From Clostridia bacterium (GTDB taxonomy: Bacteria; Bacillota_E; SLMV01; PUMD01): 10,186 nucleotides of DNA. Positions 1-6,488 of this stretch are shown one piece after another. How positions within the stretch are numbered: position 1 is the first letter of the stretch; every line of letters begins with the position of its first letter. The DNA is taken from the NCBI GenBank assembly GCA_003563755.1, contig PWUB01000093.1, forward strand, positions 1 to 10,186, read 5' to 3'. The translations under genes and the position numbers were made by a program. Under the pieces are notes generated by a model. The model was not told where the DNA came from. It worked only from the letters and a program-made list of their open reading frames with translations, and ran no database searches.

Positions 1-28
1 AGCCCTCGAGGAAGGTGAGGTAATATGA
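1..28 (+). CDS. Possible 3' end of an upstream gene (partial)
   Basis: The frame ending in TGA at 26-28 reads A-L-E-E-G-E-V-I-stop and overlaps the next gene's ATG (25-27) as ATGA, the classic layout of translationally coupled operon genes. Only eight codons are visible, so no family can be named. A competing frame ends in TAA at 21-23. This is inferred mainly from the ATGA overlap and the gene-like composition; it could simply be leader sequence. Confidence 0.3.
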
Positions 29-1158
29 CAGATTGGTACGGCAAACTGGGGGTTAGAAAGATCATCAACGCAAAGGGTACTTCCACGGGTGTAGGTGGGA
101 GTCTCATGCCCCCCGAAGTCCTCGCAGCAATGGAAGACGCCGCCGCAAACTACGTGTTCCTCGATGAACTCCAGCGCAAAGCTGGAGAGTACATCGCAAG
201 ACTGACCCACAATGAGGCCTGCTACATCTGCTGCGGCAGCTCTTCCGGCCTCCTCCTGGCGGCGGCAGCCTGCATGACTGGCAATGATTCGGTTAAGATC
301 AGGCAGGTCCCGGACACCACCGGTATGCCGGACGAGTTCATAATCCACCGCAGTCATATGAATCCCTATGCCCGGATCATCCCTGTGTCCGGGGGCAAGC
401 TGGTGGATGTAGGCTTCGCCGTGACGTCTGCACCTTACCATCTCGAGGAAGCCATCAACGAGAATACAGCCGGCATATTCTACTTCTTGTACCGCCAGGG
501 ATGGCGCGTGGAGGAGGCGGCCATCACCCTTGAAGAGACCATCGAGATCGCTCACCGCCACGACGTTCCAGTGATCGTTGATGCCGCGGGGCAGCTGCCG
601 CCAAAGGAGAACCTCTGGAGGTTCACCGAGATGGGCGCCGACCTGGTGGTCATTTCCGGCGGCAAGGGCCTCAAGGGACCCCAGAGCAGCGGGTTGATCC
701 TGGGTCGTTCGGACCTCATCGAGGCCTGTCAGCAGCTGGGGCCGCCCAACCACAACCTGGGACGAGCGATGAAGGTTCCCAAGGAGGAGATCGTGGGCCT
801 GGTGGCCGCGGTGGAGCGCTACCTGTCCATGGATCACGAAAAGGACATAAAGAAATGGGAAGACACGGTGGCAGAAATCGCGAAGGATCTCGCGGAGGTG
901 GATGGCCTGCACGCCTACAGCAGGAGGCCCGGCGACTCGGGTGAGCCCTTCCCCTTCTGCGAGGTGCAGCTGCTCGGGCCTGATTCATCGGCACGAAGAG
1001 ACGCCCTCGTGTCGGCACTGAAGGACTGGGATCCTGCTATCTCGGTGAGCGCGGTGCTGAGCGACCTCATATCCATCAACGCACTGACTCTCAAGGAAGG
1101 TGAGGACCGGGTCCTCGTGGATGCCATCAAGTCGATAATGAAGGAGATGGACTCGTAG
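25..1158 (+). CDS. SelA-like PLP-dependent ammonia lyase/transferase
   Basis: This is a 377-residue fold-type I PLP enzyme of the SelA-like group (L-seryl-tRNA(Sec) selenium transferase / D-glucosaminate-6-phosphate ammonia-lyase DgaE relatives). Visible landmarks are LGVRKIINAKGT at the N terminus, the small-residue loop CCGSSSG (69-75) expected to hold the PLP phosphate, D186 in VIVDAAGQLPP expected to contact the pyridine nitrogen, and the Schiff-base lysine in SGGKGLKGPQSSG, most likely K214. The length suits the short SelA-like enzymes rather than bona fide SelA, and no tRNA-binding extension is seen, so selenocysteine synthesis is unlikely. ATG 25 follows a purine-rich GAGGT and probably overlaps the end of an upstream gene. 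Family members often sit beside amidohydrolases in amino-sugar or amino-acid catabolic clusters; one lies on the opposite strand 3.7 kb away. The adjacent cysteines C69-C70 differ from the usual small-residue sequence of this loop. Substrate is unknown. Confidence 0.87.
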   Translation: MTDWYGKLGVRKIINAKGTSTGVGGSLMPPEVLAAMEDAAANYVFLDELQRKAGEYIARLTHNEACYICCGSSSGLLLAAAACMTGNDSVKIRQVPDTTGMPDEFIIHRSHMNPYARIIPVSGGKLVDVGFAVTSAPYHLEEAINENTAGIFYFLYRQGWRVEEAAITLEETIEIAHRHDVPVIVDAAGQLPPKENLWRFTEMGADLVVISGGKGLKGPQSSGLILGRSDLIEACQQLGPPNHNLGRAMKVPKEEIVGLVAAVERYLSMDHEKDIKKWEDTVAEIAKDLAEVDGLHAYSRRPGDSGEPFPFCEVQLLGPDSSARRDALVSALKDWDPAISVSAVLSDLISINALTLKEGEDRVLVDAIKSIMKEMDS

Positions 1159-1182
1159 TCTGTCTACACTGGCGGATCATCT

Positions 1183-1225
1183 CACAAATGCAGAGGACTG
1201 GACTCTACGGTCCTCCGCATCTGTG
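1183..1225. terminator. Long imperfect hairpin in the convergent gap
   Basis: Arms CACA-a-ATGC-a-GAGGAC and GTCCTC-c-GCAT-c-TGTG enclose an 11-nt loop. In plus-strand RNA the two odd positions are A-C mismatches. In minus-strand RNA both become G-U wobbles, giving an unbroken 16-bp stem. It lies 25 nt past the SelA-like stop and about 140 nt past the end of the minus-strand operon. Neither side has a clear T-run, so it may be an mRNA 3' stabiliser, a factor-dependent terminator, or the backstop for read-through from the minus strand. Confidence 0.4.
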
Positions 1226-1304
1226 TCGCGGCACGGAGACAACCGGAGTATTCCTCACTGTACCGGGAAGTGCACCGAGTGATCACAGGTTATCAGTATC
1301 GCGC

Positions 1305-1345
1305 GAGAGAGCTCACCTCGGAGGGGTGAGCTCTCTCCGTCTTTT
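1305..1345 (+). terminator. Rho-independent-type terminator
   Basis: A perfect 13-bp stem (GAGAGAGCTCACC, 7-nt loop, GGTGAGCTCTCTC) is followed on the plus strand by CGTCTTTT. This best suits termination of plus-strand transcripts from the SelA-like gene. It also lies just 27 nt past the stop of the minus-strand membrane operon, where the same stem could act without a T-tail, so it may serve both converging units. Confidence 0.65.
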
Positions 1346-1363
1346 CGTTCAACGCAGGCCCAG

Positions 1364-1972
1364 CTAACCTGCAATCTGGAGCCAGTCTATGAACAAATAG
1401 TTTATGCGCGCGAGCAGCAGATTGTAGCGGTAGAGCACCGTGTTGCCGAACGATGCACCGAGGGCTATCATTAGTACCCATCTGCCCACGGTCGCACCGT
1501 ACCCGATGCCCCACTTCTCCCTGCTTATCGTGAAGATGAAGTAGGTGAGCGTCGCCACGGTGGCGATCCAGTATATCCATGCATCGAGAGTGACCATCTC
1601 GCGAAAGCTGCCCCTCACCTGGGTCAGCAGTGGCGGTACCGAATAAGCCAGGGTAAGTCCTGCTCCGTAGCCTACCCACACTGAGAGGGGATATCGTGTA
1701 ATCCATATCAGTGAAGGCGAGAAACGCATATATATCGCCAGACCCAACAATATCGGTATGATGAAACTCCAGCGTCCCTCTGCCAGAACCTGATCAATAA
1801 TGGTCGGCTTGATTCGGGTATGGAAGGTCTGGCCGACCGTATAGGCGGCAGTGAAACCGACGAAGATGTGTTCTGTCGCTTTCCAAAAAGCGTTGTCTTT
1901 AAATAGGTAACTGAAGACAGCCAGGGTACACAGGGCCGAGACCCACACACCCGGATCAGTGCTGATCAGCAC
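1364..1972 (-). CDS. Conserved polytopic membrane protein, last gene of the membrane operon
   Basis: A 202-residue integral membrane protein of unknown function. Hydrophobic segments fall near residues 8-24, 34-50, 68-83, 95-115, 129-148 and 160-180, giving about six TM helices, with a further amphipathic stretch to the C terminus. The C-terminal block GRWVLMIALGASFGNTV followed by YRYNLLLARINYLFIDWL looks like the signature of a conserved but unnamed family that I recall beside DUF6754-type proteins; this is recollection, not a search result. The GTG start at 1972 is set by AGGAGG (1982-1987) with a 9-nt spacer. It lies 28 nt downstream of the preceding operon gene, so co-transcription is very likely. 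The start codon is embedded in an 18-bp perfect palindrome, which could fold over the initiation site. No catalytic motif is seen; a channel, carrier or scaffold role within a complex is possible but unproven. Confidence 0.8.
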   Translation of the reverse strand: MLISTDPGVWVSALCTLAVFSYLFKDNAFWKATEHIFVGFTAAYTVGQTFHTRIKPTIIDQVLAEGRWSFIIPILLGLAIYMRFSPSLIWITRYPLSVWVGYGAGLTLAYSVPPLLTQVRGSFREMVTLDAWIYWIATVATLTYFIFTISREKWGIGYGATVGRWVLMIALGASFGNTVLYRYNLLLARINYLFIDWLQIAG

Positions 1973-1974
1973 TG
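1957..1974. promoter_or_regulatory. 18-bp perfect palindrome over a start codon
   Basis: CAGTGCTGATCAGCACTG is fully self-complementary. In the minus-strand mRNA it can form a 7-bp stem with a GAUC loop, and the GTG initiation codon of the last membrane-operon gene lies in the 5' arm. The AGGAGG site just upstream stays unpaired. It could tune translation of this gene relative to its operon partners or be a DNA-level operator; coincidence is also possible. Confidence 0.4.
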
Positions 1975-2000
1975 TCGGTCACCTCCTTAGATGAAGCTCA

Positions 2001-2837
2001 TCACTGGTTGCGAGTCGCGAACCAGGCAATATTACCCAGAATAATCATCAGCGTCACATACAGCATGCCGACAGAGAGGACATCCTGGGCCGCAAGGGCC
2101 ATCCCGGGCTCGTCCAGGAGCAGCTCGTACTGTGCACAGCCTGTTGATCCGGGGATGATCGCCCTAAATTGACCGGCGTCCAGAAACGCCATCGCCCGTG
2201 GTACGCCGACGGCGTTCTGTCCGACGATCATCGGCAGTCCCGTAGGCTCAATGACATATTGCAGAAACTGCTCTGCACCGGGAGTACCGGACGTGGTGAC
2301 AACCGCGCAAACGAAGTAGTCCGGATGCAGCCTCGGTACATCCTGCATGAGCGGCAGATCTTCCAGCCGGTTTCCGTAAAAATCCACGCCGTCGTAGGCT
2401 TGCATGATGTCACGGGTCGCAGCCCTCAGCATGACATCGGACCCTCCTGGACGCCAGCCGAGATGCACCACGTCCACTCCATACTCGACGTCCGGGAACA
2501 GTTCAAGCACTTCCTCCAGAACCCCGGATGAGAGCCTATCTCCCATTTGTCGCATTGAGCCCATGACCACCCTCACGTCTCCTCGGAAAAGATGGATCAG
2601 GGTAGCTCGTACCATGGGACCCATTTCGGCCCACGCCGCCGGTGACTGGGGCGTGTCCATCCAGATCACCGAACCCTCAGGTAGTGCCTCAACATAGTCG
2701 TACCAGTCCTGAATATGAGACCCTATCGGCACCGGCAACCCCAACGGCCGTAGCACGAGTACAGCGGCAAAAATAAATACGACCGCGTACATGTACCGGT
2801 TATCGATATCTGCCGCCTTGTGCCAAAAGCTTTTCAC
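2001..2837 (-). CDS. Membrane-anchored protein with large extracytoplasmic domain
   Basis: The product is 278 residues with one TM helix at each end (about 14-31 and 254-274). Basic residues before the first helix suggest the N terminus is inside, so residues 32-253 would lie outside the membrane. That domain alternates short hydrophobic strands and helices (for example GSVIWMDT, DVRVVMGSM, VEYGVDVVHLGW, PDYFVCAVVTTSG, LPMIVGQNAVGVP), which resembles a Rossmann-like or periplasmic-binding fold. The GTG start at 2837 is chosen because AGGAGG (2845-2850) sits 7 nt upstream. A longer reading from 2867 would translate that Shine-Dalgarno as R-E-G-G and is rejected. Segments such as GWRPGG, PGSTGCAQYELLL and the terminal TLMIILGNIAWF look family-conserved and match an unnamed family I recall near DUF6754 proteins. 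No protease or hydrolase motif is visible. Ligand sensing or capture for the neighbouring membrane proteins is inference. Confidence 0.82.
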   Translation of the reverse strand: MKSFWHKAADIDNRYMYAVVFIFAAVLVLRPLGLPVPIGSHIQDWYDYVEALPEGSVIWMDTPQSPAAWAEMGPMVRATLIHLFRGDVRVVMGSMRQMGDRLSSGVLEEVLELFPDVEYGVDVVHLGWRPGGSDVMLRAATRDIMQAYDGVDFYGNRLEDLPLMQDVPRLHPDYFVCAVVTTSGTPGAEQFLQYVIEPTGLPMIVGQNAVGVPRAMAFLDAGQFRAIIPGSTGCAQYELLLDEPGMALAAQDVLSVGMLYVTLMIILGNIAWFATRNQ

Positions 2838-2844
2838 GTTCGCA

Positions 2845-2850
2845 CCTCCT
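2845..2850 (-). promoter_or_regulatory. Shine-Dalgarno that decides the start at 2837
   Basis: AGGAGG on the minus strand, 7 nt before GTG 2837. It excludes the upstream in-frame GTG at 2867, from which the site itself would be translated. Confidence 0.85.
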
Positions 2851-2906
2851 TCACGCCTCCGATACACCGTGAAACTGATACGGCCTCTGCTTGTTAGGCT
2901 TCATCT

Positions 2907-3536
2907 CTACCCAGCACCACCATATCCGCCCATATGGGCGCGTTCGAGACCGAGTATGACCCTCATGGCCACGGACAGTGCACCTATATACACACCGATG
3001 TTAATGCCCCGATACACCGCGGACACGGGAACATCGAGCATCCACTCGACTGCTCCTCCCCATCCGCTGATGATCGCCTCACCGATCGGAGCCGAACCGA
3101 GCATGACCAAGACCGTGGCGATCATCATCAGTGTTACTTCACGATCTCGCATGCGGAACACCCGGTATGCAGCACTGGTCAGGTAGAGTGCGATCGTACC
3201 GAACAGGGCGCCGCTGGTTGGAGTTATGATGTTGTCATACAGCCAGACAGCGGTGACACCCTCCACCGTTGTAAACAGGGTGAGTCCGAGGTAAAAGTAC
3301 ATGCCGAGCAGAAGGAGCGCACTGTATATCCACTCCGCCCTTCGCCGCATCACGTTCCTGCCGTGCAGCCTGGTGAGGTTCAAGACGCCGACAGCAACGG
3401 CAAAACCCTGGCTGATCCGGATCCAGTCCTCCAAAACCTGCTCCAGGCCCCATATGTGTCCGAGATGAAAGAACTTGGAGAACACAATAATCAGGCCGAT
3501 GACGGACGTTATCAGAAGCGGTACCTCTTTGCGCAC
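2907..3536 (-). CDS. Conserved six-TM membrane protein of the membrane operon
   Basis: A 209-residue protein with hydrophobic segments near 5-24, 39-56, 69-88, 103-124, 134-150 and 174-196, consistent with six TM helices. Likely family signatures are the basic cytoplasmic loop RLHGRNVMRRR (56-66), SAPIGEAI (148-154), WMLDVP (165-170), RGINIGVYIGALS (176-188) and ILGLERAHMGG (194-204). I recall the same spacing in an unnamed family of bacterial membrane proteins adjacent to DUF6754 proteins. The start is GTG 3536, 8 nt after AGGAGG (3545-3550); the in-frame GTG at 3545 overlaps that site and is not credible. It sits 56 nt downstream of the DUF6754-like gene and 69 nt upstream of the anchored extracytoplasmic protein. 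No transporter family motif is recognised, so any transport role is inference. Confidence 0.82.
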   Translation of the reverse strand: MRKEVPLLITSVIGLIIVFSKFFHLGHIWGLEQVLEDWIRISQGFAVAVGVLNLTRLHGRNVMRRRAEWIYSALLLLGMYFYLGLTLFTTVEGVTAVWLYDNIITPTSGALFGTIALYLTSAAYRVFRMRDREVTLMMIATVLVMLGSAPIGEAIISGWGGAVEWMLDVPVSAVYRGINIGVYIGALSVAMRVILGLERAHMGGYGGAG

Positions 3537-3544
3537 CGTTTGCA

Positions 3545-3550
3545 CCTCCT
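3545..3550 (-). promoter_or_regulatory. Shine-Dalgarno that decides the start at 3536
   Basis: AGGAGG on the minus strand lies 8 nt before GTG 3536. The alternative GTG at 3545 begins inside the site, so the shorter protein is preferred by three residues. Confidence 0.85.
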
Positions 3551-3592
3551 CGATAGAAAACTCCTTTGCTGCCAGAAATCAGACTGCTGCCC

Positions 3593-4420
3593 TCAGAGCT
3601 GCATGAACCGGGCCAGCGGATTGTCGTCTGGGTTAATGGTTTGCATTATAGTGCCGATCACTATGAGCACAAGGAAGATGATGCGCATAATGTCCTGGCC
3701 AACCACGCTGCCCCTGAGTACCGGCTCCTTGGAAATGTAGGCGCTCGCAGCGAATATCTCCTCGCCGATCAGAGCATAGTCCGCAGCGGCCATGAAGAAC
3801 GGGATCTGCGAAGTCCGGTCGGTTCCGCCGACCGTGATCGCACCCACCATGGATGCCCGCTCGAGCAGTATCATGCACTCTGCCGCGAACCCACCGAGCA
3901 TGATGTTGGCTGCGGGTTTCTCGCGTTCGAAGATTCCGATCACCCCGGCGGTGTACGCCCACTGGAACCCGGAGATGTAACGGACATCGTCATCGTTGTA
4001 GGCGTCCGGACGGCCTGCCTCCAGGTAAGACTGCCTGATGAGCTCCTGGTTGACTGCGTGGACGATGTAGCGGCGGTTGGTCTGAATGAGCTGGGTATCG
4101 TACGCGGCGCACAGCTTCGCAACATAGCCCAGCACCGCGAAGGAGGAGAGCGTGGACGCTTCGTGCACCCTGCGGGTACCCGGGGAGTAGTGAACCGGCC
4201 TTCCCATCTCCGTGGCTCTACCGACGGCCTCGTCGATGGCCTCCAGGGCCGGCATAGTCCGAATATTAGGGATGGGCAGCCCACCACGAGCCCGACTGAT
4301 CATGTAGTAAATAAACGCGACGGTGATGGCGGTGAATAGGAAGTTCGCAAACTCACCCTGAGCCCATAATCCGAAGGTCGGTGGATCCACATCCGCCAGT
4401 ATCAACAGTCCTTGTAGCAA
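3593..4420 (-). CDS. DUF6754-like membrane protein, first gene of the membrane operon
   Basis: A 275-residue protein begun by TTG 4420, 9 nt after AGGAGG (4430-4435). A TM helix at about 26-42 is followed by a conserved soluble-looking part containing AVGRATEMGRPVHYSPG (66-81), then a long helical region with QWAYTAGVIGIFEREKPAANIMLGGFAAE split over 153-181, MAAADYALIGEEIFAASAYIS (210-230) and GSVVGQDIMR (237-246), and a C-terminal TM helix (about 245-262). This arrangement fits what I know of the DUF6754 group, a domain of unknown function; the assignment is from memory of family features. Some relatives carry extra N-terminal fibronectin-like regions, absent here. It leads the operon of four membrane proteins, with a 15-bp operator-like palindrome 109 bp upstream of its start. 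The R-x(2)-EMGRPVHYSPG segment would be the first place to look for a functional site. No enzymatic activity is assigned. Confidence 0.82.
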   Translation of the reverse strand: MLQGLLILADVDPPTFGLWAQGEFANFLFTAITVAFIYYMISRARGGLPIPNIRTMPALEAIDEAVGRATEMGRPVHYSPGTRRVHEASTLSSFAVLGYVAKLCAAYDTQLIQTNRRYIVHAVNQELIRQSYLEAGRPDAYNDDDVRYISGFQWAYTAGVIGIFEREKPAANIMLGGFAAECMILLERASMVGAITVGGTDRTSQIPFFMAAADYALIGEEIFAASAYISKEPVLRGSVVGQDIMRIIFLVLIVIGTIMQTINPDDNPLARFMQL

Positions 4421-4863
4421 CTGTCTTCACCTCCTGTTCACAGAGTCTCGCCAAGTTGCTTTGTGAAATTTGACATCCGAAACGATTTCCCTTCCTAAAA
4501 GCGCAGCCAATCTATGCGAATCGTAGCCACTTGTCTGACAAGTACGATCCGGTGGGACTATCCCTGCATCTGCAATTCGGCACATATCATATCGGCAGCA
4601 CGGATGTGGGCCGCCCCACACAATTGGAGAGTATTGTGGTGGTGGTTGGATCTCGCCTGATCAACATATTGGACAGAGGCGACTCTATTGTAGTTCAGGC
4701 ACAAAAAGCCACCGCGGGCCACCCAGGTAGAAAGCGAGCGACAAACCCTCAAGGGTGAACCACAATGGCTCGTGGTGAGTGTAAAACGTTGATCAAACCA
4801 GAGGTCAGCAAGGGAAAATGGACCTGTCGGTCTCAGCGCACGGGTCAAGCGGCATCATTCTGG
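4421..4863. other. Intergenic region upstream of the membrane operon
   Basis: These 443 bases hold the AGGAGG site for the DUF6754-like gene, the ACTTGTCTGACAAGT palindrome, and presumably the minus-strand promoter of the membrane operon, since the upstream amidohydrolase ends at 4864. A weak inverted repeat CACAAT/ATTGTG lies near 4618-4638. Short open frames on both strands show no convincing ribosome binding site or protein-like composition. No clear intrinsic terminator for the amidohydrolase was found. Confidence 0.6.
4529..4543. promoter_or_regulatory. GntR-type operator candidate, copy 1
   Basis: ACTTGTCTGACAAGT is a perfect palindrome of two 7-bp arms around one base. Its core TTGTCTGACAA fits the TNGTNNNACNA pattern described for FadR-subfamily GntR repressors. 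It lies 109 bp upstream of the DUF6754-like start, and its minus-strand TTGTCA half matches five of six bases of a -35 element, though no good -10 follows at the usual spacing; TACGAT at 4525-4520 is the nearest alternative -10. An identical copy precedes the amidohydrolase. No regulator gene is in the window. Confidence 0.65.
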
Positions 4864-6285
4864 CTACGACACGTCCAGTCCCCGGTAGCGGAGTACAGCA
4901 CCCGGACGCCCATCACACACGGCTTCACCGCTCTCAACGATGATCTCCCCGTTCACCATTACGGCCTCGATTCCCGAGGCAACAGCATCCGGCTTGCTGA
5001 TGGTGCTGTTATCCCGCACCCTACTCTCATCGAAGACCACCACGTCCGCCCAGCATCCTGGCCGGAGTGTCCCACGTTCTGCAATTCGCAGTCTCTCGGC
5101 GGGCAAACTCGTCATCTTCTGCACGGCTTTCTCCAGGGTAAAAAGACTGCAGTCTCTGGAGTAGTGCCCGAGGACCCGCGGGAAGGTCCCGTAGTTGCGC
5201 GGGTGGCTCCCAAGGCTACCGGGCTCATCAGGCAACTTACCATCACTGCCAACCATCGAGTAGTCGTGGGCGAGGAAGTGCCGCACGTCCTCTTCATCCA
5301 GAATACCGGTGGTCTCTATCTCGACACCGTTTTCGCTCAGTTCTGCCAGGAATGCGACCATATCCACGTGATCAGCATCCAGGCCGTGATCAGCGAGCGC
5401 CGCGGCCACGCGAGGATCTGACATACGGCCTGCCGTCCCACCGTTGAAGGTGTAGGGATATACATCAGCCGTCACATCGATTCCACGTCGACGGGCCTTC
5501 TCCATCATGAGGGTGATCTCGGGAGCGGTCCCCCACGCGTCCCGCTTCACCTTCAGGTGGGTAAGCTGAACGGGTATGCCGTTCGCCTCTCCGGCTTCCA
5601 AAAGACTGTTCACCGACGCCACCATCCCGAGGTTCTGGTCCTCGATATGTGAGGAGTACACCACACCGTAGGGGGTAAGGGCACCCATTAGCTCCACGAT
5701 TTCATCGTCGCCCGCCAGGCATCCCGGCATGTAGCTGCGTCCCGAGGTCACACCTACTGCTCCATCCTCGATGGCACCGCGGAGGATCTCCTTCATGAGT
5801 CTCATGTCCTGCGGGGTGGGCTCACGGTCATCCTTACCCATGACCATGGCTCGCACGTTGCCCTGACCGACGAAGGTGGCGAAGTTCACACCGAGTCTCC
5901 CCCGCTCGACCTCGTCCAGGAAGGCACCCATCGTCTCGAACTGGGGCCCCTTACCCGGGCGGTAAACGCCCTCATCACGGAGATGTTCGTACGTGGGCCC
6001 CATCGATCCACCGCAATTGCCTCCGACAATGGTGGTAACACCCTGGGTGACGTAGTTGACGGCATAGGGGTGTTTGAGGATCATCCGATCCATATGCGTG
6101 TGAATATCGATGAAGCCGGGAGACACGACGCGGCCCGAGGCATCAAGGGTTCTGTGACCGTCCATCGAGCCCGGCGTACGGCTGACCTCGGCGATCTTGC
6201 CGTCGGTAACAGCCACATCTCCCAGGAATCCAGATCTTCCCGTCCCATCGATGATGTATCCGCCCTTTATCACCAGATCAAACAT
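4864..6285 (-). CDS. N-acyl-D-amino-acid deacylase family amidohydrolase
   Basis: A 473-residue metal-dependent amidohydrolase of the D-aminoacylase group, which hydrolyses N-acyl-D-amino acids to the free D-amino acid and a carboxylate, usually in the cytoplasm. A small N-terminal beta domain (about 1-55) leads into a TIM barrel with HTHMD (62-66, metal ligands H62 and H64), the bridging cysteine C91 in GGNCGGS, H213 in SSHIEDQ, H243 in THLKVK and the catalytic aspartate D348 in GSDGK. This matches the Cys/His/Asp set known from Alcaligenes D-aminoacylase (C96, H220, H250, D366), and the length is close to that enzyme's. ATG 6285 is set by AGGAGG at 6295-6300. No signal peptide is present. 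An operator-like palindrome identical to that of the membrane operon lies about 200 bp upstream. The group also includes enzymes acting on other N-acyl or hydantoin-like substrates, so the exact substrate is open. Confidence 0.9.
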   Translation of the reverse strand: MFDLVIKGGYIIDGTGRSGFLGDVAVTDGKIAEVSRTPGSMDGHRTLDASGRVVSPGFIDIHTHMDRMILKHPYAVNYVTQGVTTIVGGNCGGSMGPTYEHLRDEGVYRPGKGPQFETMGAFLDEVERGRLGVNFATFVGQGNVRAMVMGKDDREPTPQDMRLMKEILRGAIEDGAVGVTSGRSYMPGCLAGDDEIVELMGALTPYGVVYSSHIEDQNLGMVASVNSLLEAGEANGIPVQLTHLKVKRDAWGTAPEITLMMEKARRRGIDVTADVYPYTFNGGTAGRMSDPRVAAALADHGLDADHVDMVAFLAELSENGVEIETTGILDEEDVRHFLAHDYSMVGSDGKLPDEPGSLGSHPRNYGTFPRVLGHYSRDCSLFTLEKAVQKMTSLPAERLRIAERGTLRPGCWADVVVFDESRVRDNSTISKPDAVASGIEAVMVNGEIIVESGEAVCDGRPGAVLRYRGLDVS

Positions 6286-6292
6286 GTAGACA

Positions 6293-6309
6293 TTCCTCCT
6301 TACGAGGAA
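6293..6309 (-). promoter_or_regulatory. Hairpin sequestering the amidohydrolase Shine-Dalgarno
   Basis: In minus-strand RNA, UUCCUC (6309-6304) can pair fully with GAGGAA (6298-6293) around a 5-nt GUAAG loop. The 3' arm takes four bases of the AGGAGG site (6300-6295) that serves ATG 6285. A 6-bp stem could modestly repress initiation until melted by ribosomes, temperature or a ligand. Seen in the sequence; the regulatory role is inference. Confidence 0.4.
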
Positions 6310-6352
6310 ATCAACTCGCCTTAGCTAATTCTGCTGTGCCCGCGCGAGGTAT

Positions 6353-6415
6353 TCACCGCGACAATAGGAGCCGTACTGGTCTCATCAACGCCTCATATGG
6401 GTACTCTGGGTTCAT
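6353..6415 (-). CDS. Possible 20-residue leader ORF
   Basis: ATG 6415 follows AAGGA by 6 nt and opens a 20-codon frame ending in TGA (6355-6353), between the operator and the amidohydrolase ribosome site. The peptide starts MNPEYPYEAL and ends in a leucine/arginine-rich stretch. It shows no run of one amino acid as in classical attenuators. Reported only because of start-site quality and position; chance is a real possibility. Confidence 0.2.
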   Translation of the reverse strand: MNPEYPYEALMRPVRLLLSR

Positions 6416-6488
6416 TGCACATCCTTAGAATTCGTGGCAAGCAGATGATGTTCCTTCCTTTTCGCAGGCCTGATCACGGAACCAACAT

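Noticed and set aside
25..1158. True selenocysteine synthase (SelA)
   Set aside because: The protein is shorter, lacks the N-terminal tRNA-binding region, and no selB, selD or tRNA-Sec is nearby.
2934..4339. Long plus-strand open frames (2934-3740 and 3566-4339) opposite the membrane operon
   Set aside because: They are antisense to genes with strong ribosome sites and clear TM patterns, lack good ribosome sites, and their proteins are His/Asp-rich without domain features.
4558..4848. 96-codon minus-strand frame in the gap before the membrane operon
   Set aside because: No convincing ribosome site, odd composition with scattered Cys and His, and it overlaps the likely promoter region.
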